Shown piece after piece: positions 27,553 through 36,143 of a stretch of 64,000 nucleotides of DNA. The DNA comes from Isoptericola cucumis (GTDB lineage: Bacteria > Actinomycetota > Actinomycetes > Actinomycetales > Cellulomonadaceae). Location of the stretch: the NCBI RefSeq assembly GCF_014635665.1, contig NZ_BMDG01000002.1, forward strand, positions 248,001 to 312,000, given 5' to 3'. Below the pieces are notes generated by a model that was given only the letters and a program-made list of their open reading frames with translations, was not told the origin of the DNA and did no database searches. The first letter of the stretch is position 1. Every line of letters begins with the position of its first letter. The position numbers were made by a program, and so were the translations under genes.

Positions 27553-28428
27553 TCAGTGCTCCAGGCGGTCCGCGAGCGTCCTCAGCAGCGCGGCGAGCGC
27601 GTCGGCGTCGGCCACGCGGTGCGCCGCGAGGGTGGGGCCCGGCCCGACCTTGACGCCGAGGTCGCCGGGCCGGAGCACCGCGAACGCGGCCTCGTCGGTG
27701 GTGTCGTCGCCGGCGTAGAGCAGCAGGGTGCGCAGGCCGGTGTCCTCCTCGGTCTCCTCGCGCAGCCGTTCGACGGCGATCCCCTTGGACGTGGGCACGA
27801 CGGCGACCTCGACGACGTCCTTGCCGTGCATGGCGTGCAGGCCCAGGCGCGACGCGACGGCGTCGGCAGCGGCCACCGCCGCCTCGGCGTCGGGTGCGGG
27901 GGACAGGCGGGTGTGCAGGACGGCGGCGCTCGGCTTGTCCTGCACCCACGCGCCGCGGCGGCCCGCGGCGGCGTCGGCCATCCCCGCCCGCAGGGCGGCG
28001 AGCGTCGCGTCCTGCTCGGGGCTCAGGTGGAGGTCGGCAGCGTCCACGCCGTGGGAGGTGACCCGCCCGGTCTCGGCGCCGTGGCTCCCGACGAGCCAGG
28101 TGCCGGCGGGCGCGGCCGACCGGGCCGCGAGGTCGGTGAGGTTGCGGCCCGAGACGAGCGCGAGCCGCAGCACGTCGCCGGACGGCGGCACGGGGCGGGC
28201 GGCGAGCGCGGCGAGCCGGTCGACCGCGGCCCGCGCGGCGGGCGTCATCGTCGCGGCCGACGGGACGTCGACCAGCGGCGCGAGCGTGCCGTCGAAGTCG
28301 AGCGCGACCAGCCGCGCGCAGCGCGCGGTCGCCGGGTCGGGCGGGTCGACACGGTCGGGCGGGTCGACACGGTCGGGCGGGCCGGCGAAGCGGAGCGCCG
28401 CGACCGCGGCGTCGTCCGTCGGCGTCAC
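27553..28428 (-). CDS. otsB: Trehalose-6-phosphate phosphatase
   Basis: A 291-aa HAD-family enzyme releasing trehalose from trehalose-6-phosphate. HAD motif I L-D-F-D-G-T-L-A-P is near residues 44-52, motif II S-G-R-N near 94, motif III lysine in T-S-K-G near 215, and motif IV G-D-D-T-T-D-E near 240. The start GTG 28428 overlaps the otsA stop codon by 3 nt (GTGA), so the pair is translationally coupled. The N-terminus carries a short tandem repeat of P-P-D-R-V-D encoded by two near-identical 18-nt units (28343-28378). Confidence 0.94.
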   Translation of the reverse strand: MTPTDDAAVAALRFAGPPDRVDPPDRVDPPDPATARCARLVALDFDGTLAPLVDVPSAATMTPAARAAVDRLAALAARPVPPSGDVLRLALVSGRNLTDLAARSAAPAGTWLVGSHGAETGRVTSHGVDAADLHLSPEQDATLAALRAGMADAAAGRRGAWVQDKPSAAVLHTRLSPAPDAEAAVAAADAVASRLGLHAMHGKDVVEVAVVPTSKGIAVERLREETEEDTGLRTLLLYAGDDTTDEAAFAVLRPGDLGVKVGPGPTLAAHRVADADALAALLRTLADRLEH

Positions 28429-29900
28429 ACGTGGCTCGTTCGGGGCGGCATGGCGGTGAGGACGCCGAGGAAGCTCTGCGACCACTTCGCCACGTCGTCC
28501 GCCATGACCTTGCGTCGCAGCCGGCGCATGCGGCGGCGCTGCTCCCGGGGCTCCATGCGCGCCGCCGTGACGATGATGTCCTTCATCCCGTCGATGTCGT
28601 GCGGGTTGACCAGCAGCGGTCCGGGGGCGAGCTCGTCGGCCGCGCCGGTGAACTCGCTCAGCACCAGCACCCCCTGCTCGTCGGAGCGGGCGGCGATGTA
28701 CTCCTTCGCCACGAGGTTCATGCCGTCGCGCAGCGACGTGACGAGCATGACGTCGGCGGCCAGGTAGAGCGCCGCCATCTCCTCGGCCGGGTACGAGTGG
28801 TGCAGGTAGTGGATGGCGGAGTGGCCGAGCTCGCCGAACTCGCCGTTGATGCGGCCGACGAGCCCCTCGACGTGCTCGCGCAGGTCCTGGTAGGCGCCCA
28901 CGTTCTCGCGGCTGGGGCTCGCGACCTGCACCAGCGTGCAGTGCTCGACGTCGAGGCGGCCGTCCTGCAGCAGCTCGCCGTAGGCCTTGATGCGGTGCCG
29001 GATCCCCTTGGTGTAGTCCAGGCGGTCCACGCCCAGCATCATCACCTTCGGGTTGCCCAGGTCCGCGCGGATCTCCTTGGCCCGCGCCTGCACCTCGGGG
29101 GTGCGGGCCAGCTCGTCGAAGTGCTGGGAGTCGATGGAGATGGGGAACGCCGCGGCGCGCACGTGCCGGCCGGGCTTCCCGTCGGCGTCCGCCACCGTGA
29201 TGATCGGGCCGCGGGTGGTGTGCTTCGTGAGCCGCCGCACCGACCGCACGAAGTTCGAGGCGTCGCCGCCGCGCTGGAAGCCGATGAGGTCGGCGCCGAG
29301 CATCCCCTCGACGATCTGGGTGCGCCACGGGAGCTGCTGGAAGAGCTCGACCGCGGGGAACGGGATGTGGTCGAAGAAGCCGATCCGCAGGTCGGGGCGC
29401 AGCTCGCGCAGCATCGCCGGGACCAGCTGGAGCTGGTAGTCGTGCACCCACACGACGGCGCCGGGTGCCGCCTGGGCGGCGGCCGCCTCGGCGAAGCGGC
29501 GGTTCACGCGGCGGTAGGCGTCCCACCACTGCCGGTGGTAGGTGGGCGGCGAGATGACGTCGTGGTACAGCGGCCACAGGGTGTCGTTCGCGAAGCCCTC
29601 GTAGTAGCGCTCGATGTCGGACCGGCTGAGCGTGACGGGCACCAGCAGCATGCCGTCGGCCTCGAAGGGCTCGTGCTCGACGTCGGGGGCGCCGGACCAG
29701 CCCACCCAGGCGCCCTCGGCCTCCCGGGTCACCGGCTCGAGGGCCGTGACCAGGCCGCCCGGAGAGCGGTGCCACTCGACGTGGCCGTCCTCGTCCGTGG
29801 TGAAGTCGACGGGGAGCCGGTTGGCCACGACGACGAGGTCGGACCGGCCCTTGTCGTTGCTCTTGGCGCCGGACTTCTTTGACGATCCTTGACCTGTCAA
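28425..29900 (-). CDS. otsA: Trehalose-6-phosphate synthase
   Basis: A 491-aa GT20 retaining glycosyltransferase making trehalose-6-phosphate from UDP-glucose and glucose-6-phosphate. N-R-L-P-V near residue 28, H-D-Y-Q-L near 151, R-L-D-Y-T-K-G-I near 290 and the C-terminal D-G-M-N-L-V-A-K-E-Y nucleotide-sugar motif near 387 are all present. Start: TTG 29900 has a well-placed GGGGAG (29913-29908, 7-nt spacing), whereas TTG 29915 has no ribosome site; no ATG or GTG is available before the conserved region. It is first in an otsA-otsB operon. Its probable -10 TACCCT lies inside a palindrome at 29935-29949. Trehalose serves as an osmolyte and stress protectant. Confidence 0.93.
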   Translation of the reverse strand: MTGQGSSKKSGAKSNDKGRSDLVVVANRLPVDFTTDEDGHVEWHRSPGGLVTALEPVTREAEGAWVGWSGAPDVEHEPFEADGMLLVPVTLSRSDIERYYEGFANDTLWPLYHDVISPPTYHRQWWDAYRRVNRRFAEAAAAQAAPGAVVWVHDYQLQLVPAMLRELRPDLRIGFFDHIPFPAVELFQQLPWRTQIVEGMLGADLIGFQRGGDASNFVRSVRRLTKHTTRGPIITVADADGKPGRHVRAAAFPISIDSQHFDELARTPEVQARAKEIRADLGNPKVMMLGVDRLDYTKGIRHRIKAYGELLQDGRLDVEHCTLVQVASPSRENVGAYQDLREHVEGLVGRINGEFGELGHSAIHYLHHSYPAEEMAALYLAADVMLVTSLRDGMNLVAKEYIAARSDEQGVLVLSEFTGAADELAPGPLLVNPHDIDGMKDIIVTAARMEPREQRRRMRRLRRKVMADDVAKWSQSFLGVLTAMPPRTSHV

Positions 29901-29934
29901 CGGAGATCTCCCCAAGCGTTGTTGGACGACTTCC

Positions 29935-29986
29935 TACCCTGGCAGGGTACGAGACGCCCTGCGCACACCCTAGCCACGGGTGTGCG
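29935..29986. promoter_or_regulatory. Two palindromes in the divergent otsA / kinase promoter
   Basis: TACCCT-GGC-AGGGTA at 29935-29949 is a perfect 6-3-6 palindrome that contains the candidate -10 of otsA. CGCACACCC at 29962-29970 pairs with GGGTGTGCG at 29978-29986 across 7 nt. Either could be an operator. The second ends 42 nt before the kinase -10 TACGGT (30028-30033). Confidence 0.5.
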
Positions 29987-30039
29987 TGCATGCCCTCGCA
30001 GCGCGCGCCCGCAGGTGCGGGGGCGACTACGGTGTGCGC

Positions 30040-31986
30040 ATGGGTGAGGTCGACGCGGTGCAGGTCCCGGGGCCGGGTCGTCCCTCGGTCGCCCCCGCCG
30101 TCGGTCACCGCGGCGGCAGCGGCACCGACGGCGGCGACGGCGCCGAGGGCAGCGCGGTCGTGCGGGCGGGCACGCCCCCGGAGGTGCCCCGCGACGGCGG
30201 GCTCGCCCCCGGCGCGGAGGTCGGCGGCTACACCGTCGTGCGCCCCCTGGGGCGCGGCGCGATGGGCGCCGTGTACGAGGCCGTCGACGGCGGCGGAGAC
30301 TCCGTCGCGCTCAAGGTGCTGCACGCCCACGTCGACGCGGACCCCGCCGGGCGGGAACGGCTGCGCCGGGAGGCCGCGGCCCTGCAGCGCCTGCGCCACC
30401 CGGCCGTCGCGCAGGTGCTCGACGCCGAGCTGGACGGCCCCTACGCGTTCGTCGTCACCGAGCTGGTCGACGGCGTGACCCTCGAGGAGGAGGTCGACTC
30501 CCGCGGCCCGCTGGACGCCGCCGACCTGTACTCCCTGGCGGACCAGCTCGCCGACGCCCTCGAGTCCGTGCACGACGCCGGCGTCGTGCACCGCGACCTC
30601 AAGCCGTCGAACGTCATGATCACCACGGCGGGCCCCGTGCTCATCGACTTCGGTATCGCCCAGGGGCCGGGGGACACGCGGACCACCTCGGTGGGGTTCG
30701 TCATGGGCACCCCCGGCTACATCGCGCCCGAGCTGCTGGACGGCGCCGCGCCCGTCGCCGAGTCCGACTGGTGGAGCTGGGCCGCGCTGCTCGCCTTCGC
30801 CGCCACGGGGCGCTCGCCGTTCGGCGTGCGGCCCACCGAGCTCGTGCTGCGCCGCTCCCGGGAGGGGCGGCCGGACCTCGTCGGCCTCCCGTCGCGCACC
30901 ACGCGGTCGCTCGCCGGCGCGCTGCAGGCCGACCCGCACCGGCGCTGGGGGCCCACCGAGGTGGTGCGCGCCATGCGCCGCGACCTGGACGACGCACTCG
31001 GCGTCGCCGCCGCGCCGGCCGAGGACCACGGCGGGACGCAGCGGATCGTGCAGGGCTTCGAGACGCAGCGCCTGGGGGTGCCCACGCAGGCCGTGGGTCC
31101 CGCCGCGGCGGGCGCCGCGGCTGCCGCCGCGTCGACGCCGCCTCCTCCGCCGCCGCCGAGCGTGCCGCCCACCGGCAGCGTGGGCAGCGTCGTCGTCGAC
31201 CCCCAGGACACCGGCCAGACCATGACCGCGCTCGAACGGGACCGCCTGCAGGCGCAGGACGGCGGGACGCAGGCGATCCCGGTCGGTGACGCGCGCTACA
31301 AGGGTTACGACCAGCTGATCACCGAGCTGCCCGTCGAGCCGCAGCCGTACGAGCGGCCCGTGCACCCGCGGCGGCCGGGGGCCGCCGTCGCCCTCGCGGT
31401 GCCGCTGGTCGTGCTGGCCGCGACCCGCCCGCTGATCGGGTTCGGGCTGCTCCTGGCGATCGTCGTGCTGTCCCGCGTCGTGGCGACGTCGGGCGACGCG
31501 CTGCACCACCGCCGCGAGCGCAAGGGCGTGCGCGGCTCCGACGGGGTCGTGGGCACGCTCCTGTTCCCGTGGCACGCGCTGGTCGGGACGCTGGGCGTTA
31601 TCCCCGCGGCACTGGTCGGGGCGTGCGCCGGCGTGCTGTGCGTCGTGGCGGGCTGGTGGTTCTTCGGTGCCGGCCACGTCGTGATCCTGCCGCGCGCCGA
31701 CGTCGAGGCGCGGTCGGTCGGCGGGATGAATGAGGAGATCGTCTTCAACGGGGTGCTGGCCGGGTCGATGGTCGTGGCGCTGCTGGCCACCTGGTTCGGC
31801 CCGGCCGGGCGCACGGCCCGTGAGGGCGGGCGCACGCTCCTCGCCCGCGTCGCGCCCGGACGCTGGGGGCCGGTGGTCTTCGTCGCGGTGTGCCTGGTGG
31901 CCGCCGCGCTGCTCGCGCAGCCGCTCCTCGACCAGCCGCCGCTCATCGACTGGTGGCCGATGAGCGGCGCCCCCGACCTGCTCTGA
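30040..31986 (+). CDS. Membrane-anchored serine/threonine protein kinase
   Basis: A 648-aa Hanks-type kinase. After a disordered Gly/Pro-rich start (1-60), the kinase domain (63-325) has the Gly loop G-R-G-A-M-G-A-V, Lys92, catalytic H184-R-D-L-K-P-S-N, D203-F-G and the activation segment G-T-P-G-Y-I-A-P-E, all intact. A linker of about 120 residues follows, containing poly-Ala and eight prolines in a row. The C-terminal third has about five hydrophobic helices and no PASTA repeats. ATG 30040 is chosen because TACGGT at 30028-30033 lies 6 nt upstream. The polytopic C-terminus suggests signalling from within the membrane. The target is unknown; otsAB is divergent. Confidence 0.9.
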   Translation: MGEVDAVQVPGPGRPSVAPAVGHRGGSGTDGGDGAEGSAVVRAGTPPEVPRDGGLAPGAEVGGYTVVRPLGRGAMGAVYEAVDGGGDSVALKVLHAHVDADPAGRERLRREAAALQRLRHPAVAQVLDAELDGPYAFVVTELVDGVTLEEEVDSRGPLDAADLYSLADQLADALESVHDAGVVHRDLKPSNVMITTAGPVLIDFGIAQGPGDTRTTSVGFVMGTPGYIAPELLDGAAPVAESDWWSWAALLAFAATGRSPFGVRPTELVLRRSREGRPDLVGLPSRTTRSLAGALQADPHRRWGPTEVVRAMRRDLDDALGVAAAPAEDHGGTQRIVQGFETQRLGVPTQAVGPAAAGAAAAAASTPPPPPPPSVPPTGSVGSVVVDPQDTGQTMTALERDRLQAQDGGTQAIPVGDARYKGYDQLITELPVEPQPYERPVHPRRPGAAVALAVPLVVLAATRPLIGFGLLLAIVVLSRVVATSGDALHHRRERKGVRGSDGVVGTLLFPWHALVGTLGVIPAALVGACAGVLCVVAGWWFFGAGHVVILPRADVEARSVGGMNEEIVFNGVLAGSMVVALLATWFGPAGRTAREGGRTLLARVAPGRWGPVVFVAVCLVAAALLAQPLLDQPPLIDWWPMSGAPDLL

Positions 31987-32015
31987 GCCCGCTCCGGCGC
32001 GGCCCCCGGCGCAGG

Positions 32016-32021
32016 TAGTCT
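32016..32021 (+). promoter_or_regulatory. -10 element of the DsbA-like gene
   Basis: TAGTCT at 32016-32021 would start a transcript near 32028 and leave a leader of about 70 nt. AAGGGA and GAGGAC precede the ATG at 32101. Confidence 0.5.
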
Positions 32022-32100
32022 GGACCGCGTCCCGCCTCTCGCTCGACGCGGCCGGGGGGCCGCCTGTCTCGCACTGCCCGAAGGGATCCCCGAGGACACG

Positions 32101-32919
32101 ATGTCGAACAACAACCCGAACATGACCAAGGCACAGCGCCGTGAGGCGGCGCGCGCCGAGGCGCTCGCGCTGCGCGAGAAGGAGCAGCAGCGCGACAAGC
32201 GCAACCGGGTCATCACCCTCTCGGTGCTGGCCGTCGCCCTCGTCGCCCTCGGCGTGGTCGTGTGGATGATCCTGCAGCAGGGACAGAAGAACAGCGTCGA
32301 CGACGTTCCCCTGGCGGACGTGACGCGGCCCGCGGCGGCGCAGGAGGACGGCGGCATCCCGGTCGGCGCGGACGGCGCGGCCGGCACGTCGAACGAGGGG
32401 GCGCCGGTGATCGACGTCTACCTCGACTACATGTGCCCCGTCTGCGGCCAGTTCGAGCAGGTCAACGCCGCGAGCATCGACGAGCTGGTCGGCGCCGGTG
32501 ACGCGACCGTCGTCTACCACCCGATCTCGATCCTCGACCGGCTGTCCGCCGGGACCGACTACTCGACGCGCTCGGGCGCCGCGGCCGCATGGGTCGCGGA
32601 CAAGGCGCCCGAGGCGTTCCCCGCGTTCCACCAGGCGCTGTTCGCCAACCAGCCCGCGGAGAACAGCGAGGGCCTCACGGACGAGCAGCTCGCGTCGTTC
32701 GCCGAGGAGGCGGGCGCGCCCGCGGACGTCGCCGCCGGCATCTCCGACGGCACCGCCCGGGAGACCTTCGGTCAGTACGTCCACTCGGCCACGATGGAGA
32801 TCCAGGAGACCGAGGGCTTCACCGGCACGCCGTACGTGCTGGTGGACGGCGAGGTCGTGCAGAACTGGAACGACCCCGCGGCCCTGCAGGACGCCGTCAC
32901 GGCTGCCGCCGGCGGCTGA
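32101..32919 (+). CDS. Membrane-anchored DsbA-like thiol-disulfide oxidoreductase
   Basis: A 272-aa protein. A highly charged cytoplasmic segment (T-K-A-Q-R-R-E-A-A-R-A-E-A, residues 9-35) precedes one membrane helix (37-58). A linker leads to the thioredoxin-like domain with active site C112-P-V-C115 and the cis-proline loop G-T-P-Y-V near residue 242. The family is DSBA/thioredoxin_4, which forms or shuffles disulfides in exported actinobacterial proteins. The C-x-x-C dipeptide P-V differs from the P-H of E. coli DsbA and may tune redox potential (inference). The monocistronic gene is followed by tRNA-Thr. Confidence 0.9.
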   Translation: MSNNNPNMTKAQRREAARAEALALREKEQQRDKRNRVITLSVLAVALVALGVVVWMILQQGQKNSVDDVPLADVTRPAAAQEDGGIPVGADGAAGTSNEGAPVIDVYLDYMCPVCGQFEQVNAASIDELVGAGDATVVYHPISILDRLSAGTDYSTRSGAAAAWVADKAPEAFPAFHQALFANQPAENSEGLTDEQLASFAEEAGAPADVAAGISDGTARETFGQYVHSATMEIQETEGFTGTPYVLVDGEVVQNWNDPAALQDAVTAAAGG

Positions 32920-32964
32920 CCGGCAGCCGATCAGGTAGCGCGGCACGGCCCCGGCCCCGGCCGG

Positions 32965-32970
32965 TAGGCT
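32965..32970 (+). promoter_or_regulatory. -10 element of tRNA-Thr
   Basis: TAGGCT at 32965-32970 lies 13 nt before the mature tRNA 5' end, consistent with a start about 7 nt upstream of the tRNA. Confidence 0.6.
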
Positions 32971-32983
32971 GTGTCGCGCTCCC

Positions 32984-33059
32984 GCCGCCTTAGCTCAGCT
33001 GGTAGAGCTCCCGTCTTGTAAACGGAAGGTCGTCGGTTCGAACCCGACAGGCGGCTCCA
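32984..33059 (+). tRNA. tRNA-Thr (anticodon TGT)
   Basis: A full cloverleaf: acceptor GCCGCCT at 32984-32990 pairs with AGGCGGC at 33049-33055. The D-arm holds AGCTCAGCTGGTAGAGC, the anticodon loop is C-T-TGT-A-A with the anticodon at 33017-33019, and the T-arm has GTTCGAA. The terminal CCA is encoded (33057-33059). It reads ACA codons and, by wobble, ACG. Confidence 0.97.
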
Positions 33060-33120
33060 CGCTCCGCACCACCTCGCGGGCCACCTCGCGGGCCACGTCG
33101 CGGCACCCGCCGCCCCGGAA

Positions 33121-34038
33121 CTAGCGCGCGGACTCCTGGACGGCCTCGGCGTCGGGGGCCGGCCACGCCGCGGTCGGTGTCGGCCACTTCGGCTCGCGCC
33201 CGTCGCCGCTGGACGTGTGCTTGATACGGCGCTGCACCCATGGCACGACGTGCGTGCGCGCCCACTGCGCGTTCGCGCGGGCACGCTCGACGAACGCCTG
33301 CGGCGGCAGCGGGTCGAGCTGGGCGGCGTAGGCGGCGTCGTCGGGCGACAGGCCGAGGCCGACGAGGGCGGCGTCCGCGACGCGGCGGTGCCCCTCGGGC
33401 GTCAGGTGGATCCGGTCGTCGGACCACATCCGCAGGTCGAACAGCGGGTTGAGGCCCCACAGGTCCAGCACGTGCGCGCCGTGCTTGCGGGCGATCGACC
33501 AGATGTTCGCGTTGTACTGCCCCACCCGGCCGCGCGTCCAGCTCAGCCCGGCGCCCGCCTTGAAGCCCGTGCCGAGCAGGACGTCGGCGCCCGTGGCGCG
33601 GATCGCGGACACGCTCTGCTCGAGGTGCGCGGACAGCACGTCCACGTCGGCCTGCGGTCGCAGGATGTCGTTGCCGCCGCCGACCACCGAGACGAGGTCG
33701 GGCCCGGCCTCGAGCGCCACGTCGACCTGCTCGGCGAGGACCTGCCGCAGCAGCCGGCCGCGGATGGCGAGGTTGGCGTACTCGAGCGGGGCCTGCCCGG
33801 CGGCGGCGCGCCGCGCGGAGAGCGCGTCGGCGAGCCGGTCCGCCCAGCCGCGCTGCTTCGCGTCCGACTCGGTGCCGGCGGGGGCGGGGGACCCGTCGGC
33901 GAACGGGTACGGGTCCCACAGGCCTTCCGTGAACGAGTCGCCGACGGCGACGTAGCGCGACCAGCGGGGCGCGCCGCCGACGGCGGCCTCGGTGGCCGGG
34001 CTGTCTGTCCTGAGGCTGTCGATGGGCTCGGAAGTCAC
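33121..34038 (-). CDS. SGNH/GDSL family hydrolase
   Basis: A 305-aa serine esterase-fold protein. Block I G-D-S-F-T-E-G near residues 33-39 supplies the catalytic serine, block II glycine is in A-I-R-G-R, block III is G-G-G-N-D-I near 120-125, and block V is D-R-I-H-L-T-P-E-G-H with the catalytic Asp and His near 205-214. There is no signal peptide, so it is cytoplasmic. The substrate is probably an acyl ester, unknown. The start is GTG 34038; CAGAAT lies 6 nt upstream on the minus strand. The C-terminal 60 residues are a basic, Trp-rich extension beyond the SGNH domain. Confidence 0.9.
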   Translation of the reverse strand: MTSEPIDSLRTDSPATEAAVGGAPRWSRYVAVGDSFTEGLWDPYPFADGSPAPAGTESDAKQRGWADRLADALSARRAAAGQAPLEYANLAIRGRLLRQVLAEQVDVALEAGPDLVSVVGGGNDILRPQADVDVLSAHLEQSVSAIRATGADVLLGTGFKAGAGLSWTRGRVGQYNANIWSIARKHGAHVLDLWGLNPLFDLRMWSDDRIHLTPEGHRRVADAALVGLGLSPDDAAYAAQLDPLPPQAFVERARANAQWARTHVVPWVQRRIKHTSSGDGREPKWPTPTAAWPAPDAEAVQESAR

Positions 34039-34093
34039 CCGGTCATTCTGCCCCCGCCGACGGGCGGGGTGCTCGCGGTCGCGGTCGCGGGCG

Positions 34094-34792
34094 TCAGACC
34101 AGGCGCCAGTCGACGGGCGCCGCCCCCTGGCTCTCCAGGAGCGCGTTGACCCGGGAGAACGGCCGGGAGCCGAAGAACCCGCGGTACGCCGACAGGGGGC
34201 TGGGGTGCGGGCTCTGGACGCTGGGCACGTCGCCGAGCCACGGCTCGAGCGACGCGGCGTCGCGCCCCCACAGGAGGGCGACCAGGGGCCCGCCGCGGGC
34301 GACGAGCGCCTTGATCGCCGCCTCCGTGACCTGCTCCCAGCCCTTGCCGCGGTGCGACGCGGGCGCGCCGGGGCGGACGGTCAGCACCCGGTTGAGCAGC
34401 ATCACGCCCTGGTCCGCCCAGGGCCGCAGGTCGCCGTTCGGCGGCGGCGGGGCGCCGACGTCGTCGGCCAGCTCCGTGTAGATGTTGACGAGCGACTTCG
34501 GGACGGGCCGCACGTGCGGCTGCACGGAGAAGGACAGCCCCATCGGGTGGCCGGGCGTGGGGTACGGGTCCTGCCCGACGACAAGCACGCGCACGTCCGC
34601 CATCGGGCGCGCGAACGCCGCGAAGACGTCGCGGCCCTCGGGCAGGTACGTGCGCCCGGCCGCGACCTCCGCGCGCAGGAAGTCGCCCATGGCGTGGATC
34701 TGCGGCTCGACCGGCGCGAGCACCTCGGCCCAGTCCGGGGCCATCACCTGATCGAGGGGCGGGCGGGCGCTCGTCGTCGTCGCGGTGTCCAC
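34094..34792 (-). CDS. ung: Uracil-DNA glycosylase
   Basis: A 232-aa family 1 enzyme that removes uracil from DNA in base-excision repair. The water-activating motif [10 protein letters not shown] places the catalytic Asp at residue 75. L-L-N-R-V-L-T-V near 137 and the leucine-loop [13 protein letters not shown] near 198-210 are complete. The start is GTG 34792 because TAGCGT sits 7 nt upstream on the minus strand; the longer frame would run into the divergent DUF3263 promoter. Uracil repair matters in a GC-rich genome with frequent cytosine deamination. Confidence 0.96.
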   Translation of the reverse strand: MDTATTTSARPPLDQVMAPDWAEVLAPVEPQIHAMGDFLRAEVAAGRTYLPEGRDVFAAFARPMADVRVLVVGQDPYPTPGHPMGLSFSVQPHVRPVPKSLVNIYTELADDVGAPPPPNGDLRPWADQGVMLLNRVLTVRPGAPASHRGKGWEQVTEAAIKALVARGGPLVALLWGRDAASLEPWLGDVPSVQSPHPSPLSAYRGFFGSRPFSRVNALLESQGAAPVDWRLV

Positions 34793-34881
34793 GTCGTCGA
34801 CGCTAGCGCACCGTCGCGGGGGTGCGACGCGCGGGGCGAGGTCGACGGTCGGGGGCCGTGGGCGCGCCATACTGGGACGCC

Positions 34882-35220
34882 ATGAGCGAGATGACGGTCC
34901 AGCAGGTGCCCGGGGTCCCCGAGGCGTCGGGGACGACGGCGGACGCGCCCGCCGTCGCGGCGGAGAGCGAGCTCTCCGACCGTGACCGCGAGATCCTCGC
35001 CTTCGAGCGGCAGTGGTGGAAGTACGCCGGCGCGAAGGAGCAGGCCGTCCGCGAGCTCTTCGACCTCTCGGCGACGCGCTACTACCAGGTGCTCAACGCC
35101 CTCATCGACTCGCCCGCCGCGCTCGCGCACGACCCGATGCTGGTCAAGCGGCTGCGGCGGATGCGCTCGACGCGGCAGCGCGCCCGCTCCGCCCGGCGCC
35201 TTTCGGACGCCCAGGGCTGA
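34882..35220 (+). CDS. DUF3263 domain protein
   Basis: A 112-aa cytoplasmic protein. Residues about 32-90 form the DUF3263 domain: [18 protein letters not shown], then E[19 protein letters not shown], which looks like a helix-turn-helix DNA-binding unit, with a strongly basic C-terminus. The family is nearly confined to actinobacteria and its role is unknown. The start is ATG 34882 (TACTGG lies 6 nt upstream). The order ung / DUF3263 / LytR_C protein / csp recurs in related genera as far as I know. Confidence 0.85.
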   Translation: MSEMTVQQVPGVPEASGTTADAPAVAAESELSDRDREILAFERQWWKYAGAKEQAVRELFDLSATRYYQVLNALIDSPAALAHDPMLVKRLRRMRSTRQRARSARRLSDAQG

Positions 35221-35283
35221 TCCCGGAGGGTTCTTGTGAAGCGGCTGGACGGCTCGCACCGGCGAGCGGATACCCTGTCCGCC

Positions 35284-35970
35284 GTGAGCAAGAGCCAGTA
35301 CTCCTACCCGCCAGACGAGTTCGACGTCCGCGGGCCCGAGGGCTCGCCGGTCGGCGTGCACCGCGAGCCGCGCAGCGGGTGGAGCTCGGTGTGGCCGTTC
35401 CTCCTGGTCGCCGTGGTGTGCGGCGGCATCGCCGTGGGCGCCGTGACGTTCCTGTCCGACGACAAGGAGCCCAGCTCGCCCCCCGCCGCGGAGCAGTCCG
35501 AGGGCGGAGCCGCCGAGGGGGACGCCGAGGGCACCGAGGAGGCGCCCACCGACGAGGAGTCGGACGCGGCCACCGAGCCCGAGGACGAGGCGGCCGAGGG
35601 GGAGGGCGAGGAGTCCGGCGAGGAGGAGCCCGCCGACGTCGACGCGCTGTTCGCCTCGGCCGACCCGACGGCGCCCATCCGCGTCGTGAACTCGTCCGCG
35701 TACGCGGGCGAGGCGGTCGCCGGTCTCGCGGGCAAGGGTGCCGGGGCGCTGGAGGCCCAGGGCTTCACCGACGTCACGCCCGCCGACGCCGAGTCGAGCG
35801 ACATCACCACCGTCAACACCGTCTACTACGTGGGCGACCGCGCCGAGACAGCCGCCGCCGTCGCCGGGGTGCTGGGCATCCCCGCCGAGAACACGCAGCA
35901 GGTCGACGCGCTGGCCAACGAGGCCGAGGTGACCGCCGTGCTCGGCGAGGACATCGACGCCGCTCCCTGA
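35284..35970 (+). CDS. LytR C-terminal domain envelope protein
   Basis: A 228-aa membrane protein. A cytoplasmic segment (1-34) and one membrane helix (35-57) lead to a very acidic linker of about 65 residues (runs of Glu, Asp, Ala). The LytR_C domain covers residues about 135-225 (I-R-V-V-N-S-S-A-Y-A-G-E-A...). Such domains also occur at the end of LytR-CpsA-Psr wall-polymer ligases and as stand-alone cell-surface proteins of uncertain function. GTG 35284 is chosen because TACCCT at 35271-35276 lies 7 nt upstream. It follows DUF3263 directly. Confidence 0.85.
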   Translation: MSKSQYSYPPDEFDVRGPEGSPVGVHREPRSGWSSVWPFLLVAVVCGGIAVGAVTFLSDDKEPSSPPAAEQSEGGAAEGDAEGTEEAPTDEESDAATEPEDEAAEGEGEESGEEEPADVDALFASADPTAPIRVVNSSAYAGEAVAGLAGKGAGALEAQGFTDVTPADAESSDITTVNTVYYVGDRAETAAAVAGVLGIPAENTQQVDALANEAEVTAVLGEDIDAAP

Positions 35971-36081
35971 CACCGACGTGTCGGGGACGGGCCGGGACGC
36001 GCCCCCGCCCGCCCGGCAGGCGATCGTCTCGGTCAACGAAATCGTGGTCGCCGGTGCTTCCCTCGTCGTGAGGTGCGCCAC

Positions 36082-36087
36082 TAGGCT
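36082..36087 (+). promoter_or_regulatory. -10 element of the short cold-shock gene
   Basis: TAGGCT at 36082-36087 predicts a start near 36094 and a 5' leader of about 50 nt, which is longer than for most genes here and could carry cold-responsive structure. AAGGAGAAG at 36132-36140 is a strong ribosome site. Confidence 0.6.
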
Positions 36088-36143
36088 CGCTCTCACCGTG
36101 GGGCGCCGGCCTTGCGGCCCGAGGGAAGCACAAGGAGAAGTAC

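Noticed and set aside
29915-29915. TTG 29915 as the otsA start
   Set aside because: It has no ribosome site, while TTG 29900 has GGGGAG at 7-nt spacing.
27553-32946. 1797-codon minus frame covering otsB and extending beyond otsA
   Set aside because: Only its 3' part is otsB. The rest is a shadow of otsA and of the plus-strand kinase and DsbA-like genes.
33060-33120. A second tRNA or an attachment site next to tRNA-Thr
   Set aside because: No second cloverleaf, and no duplicate of the tRNA 3' end was seen within the window.
36082-36143. cspA leader as a recognised riboswitch or cold-shock thermosensor
   Set aside because: No known consensus could be identified by eye; only the -10 and ribosome site are supported.
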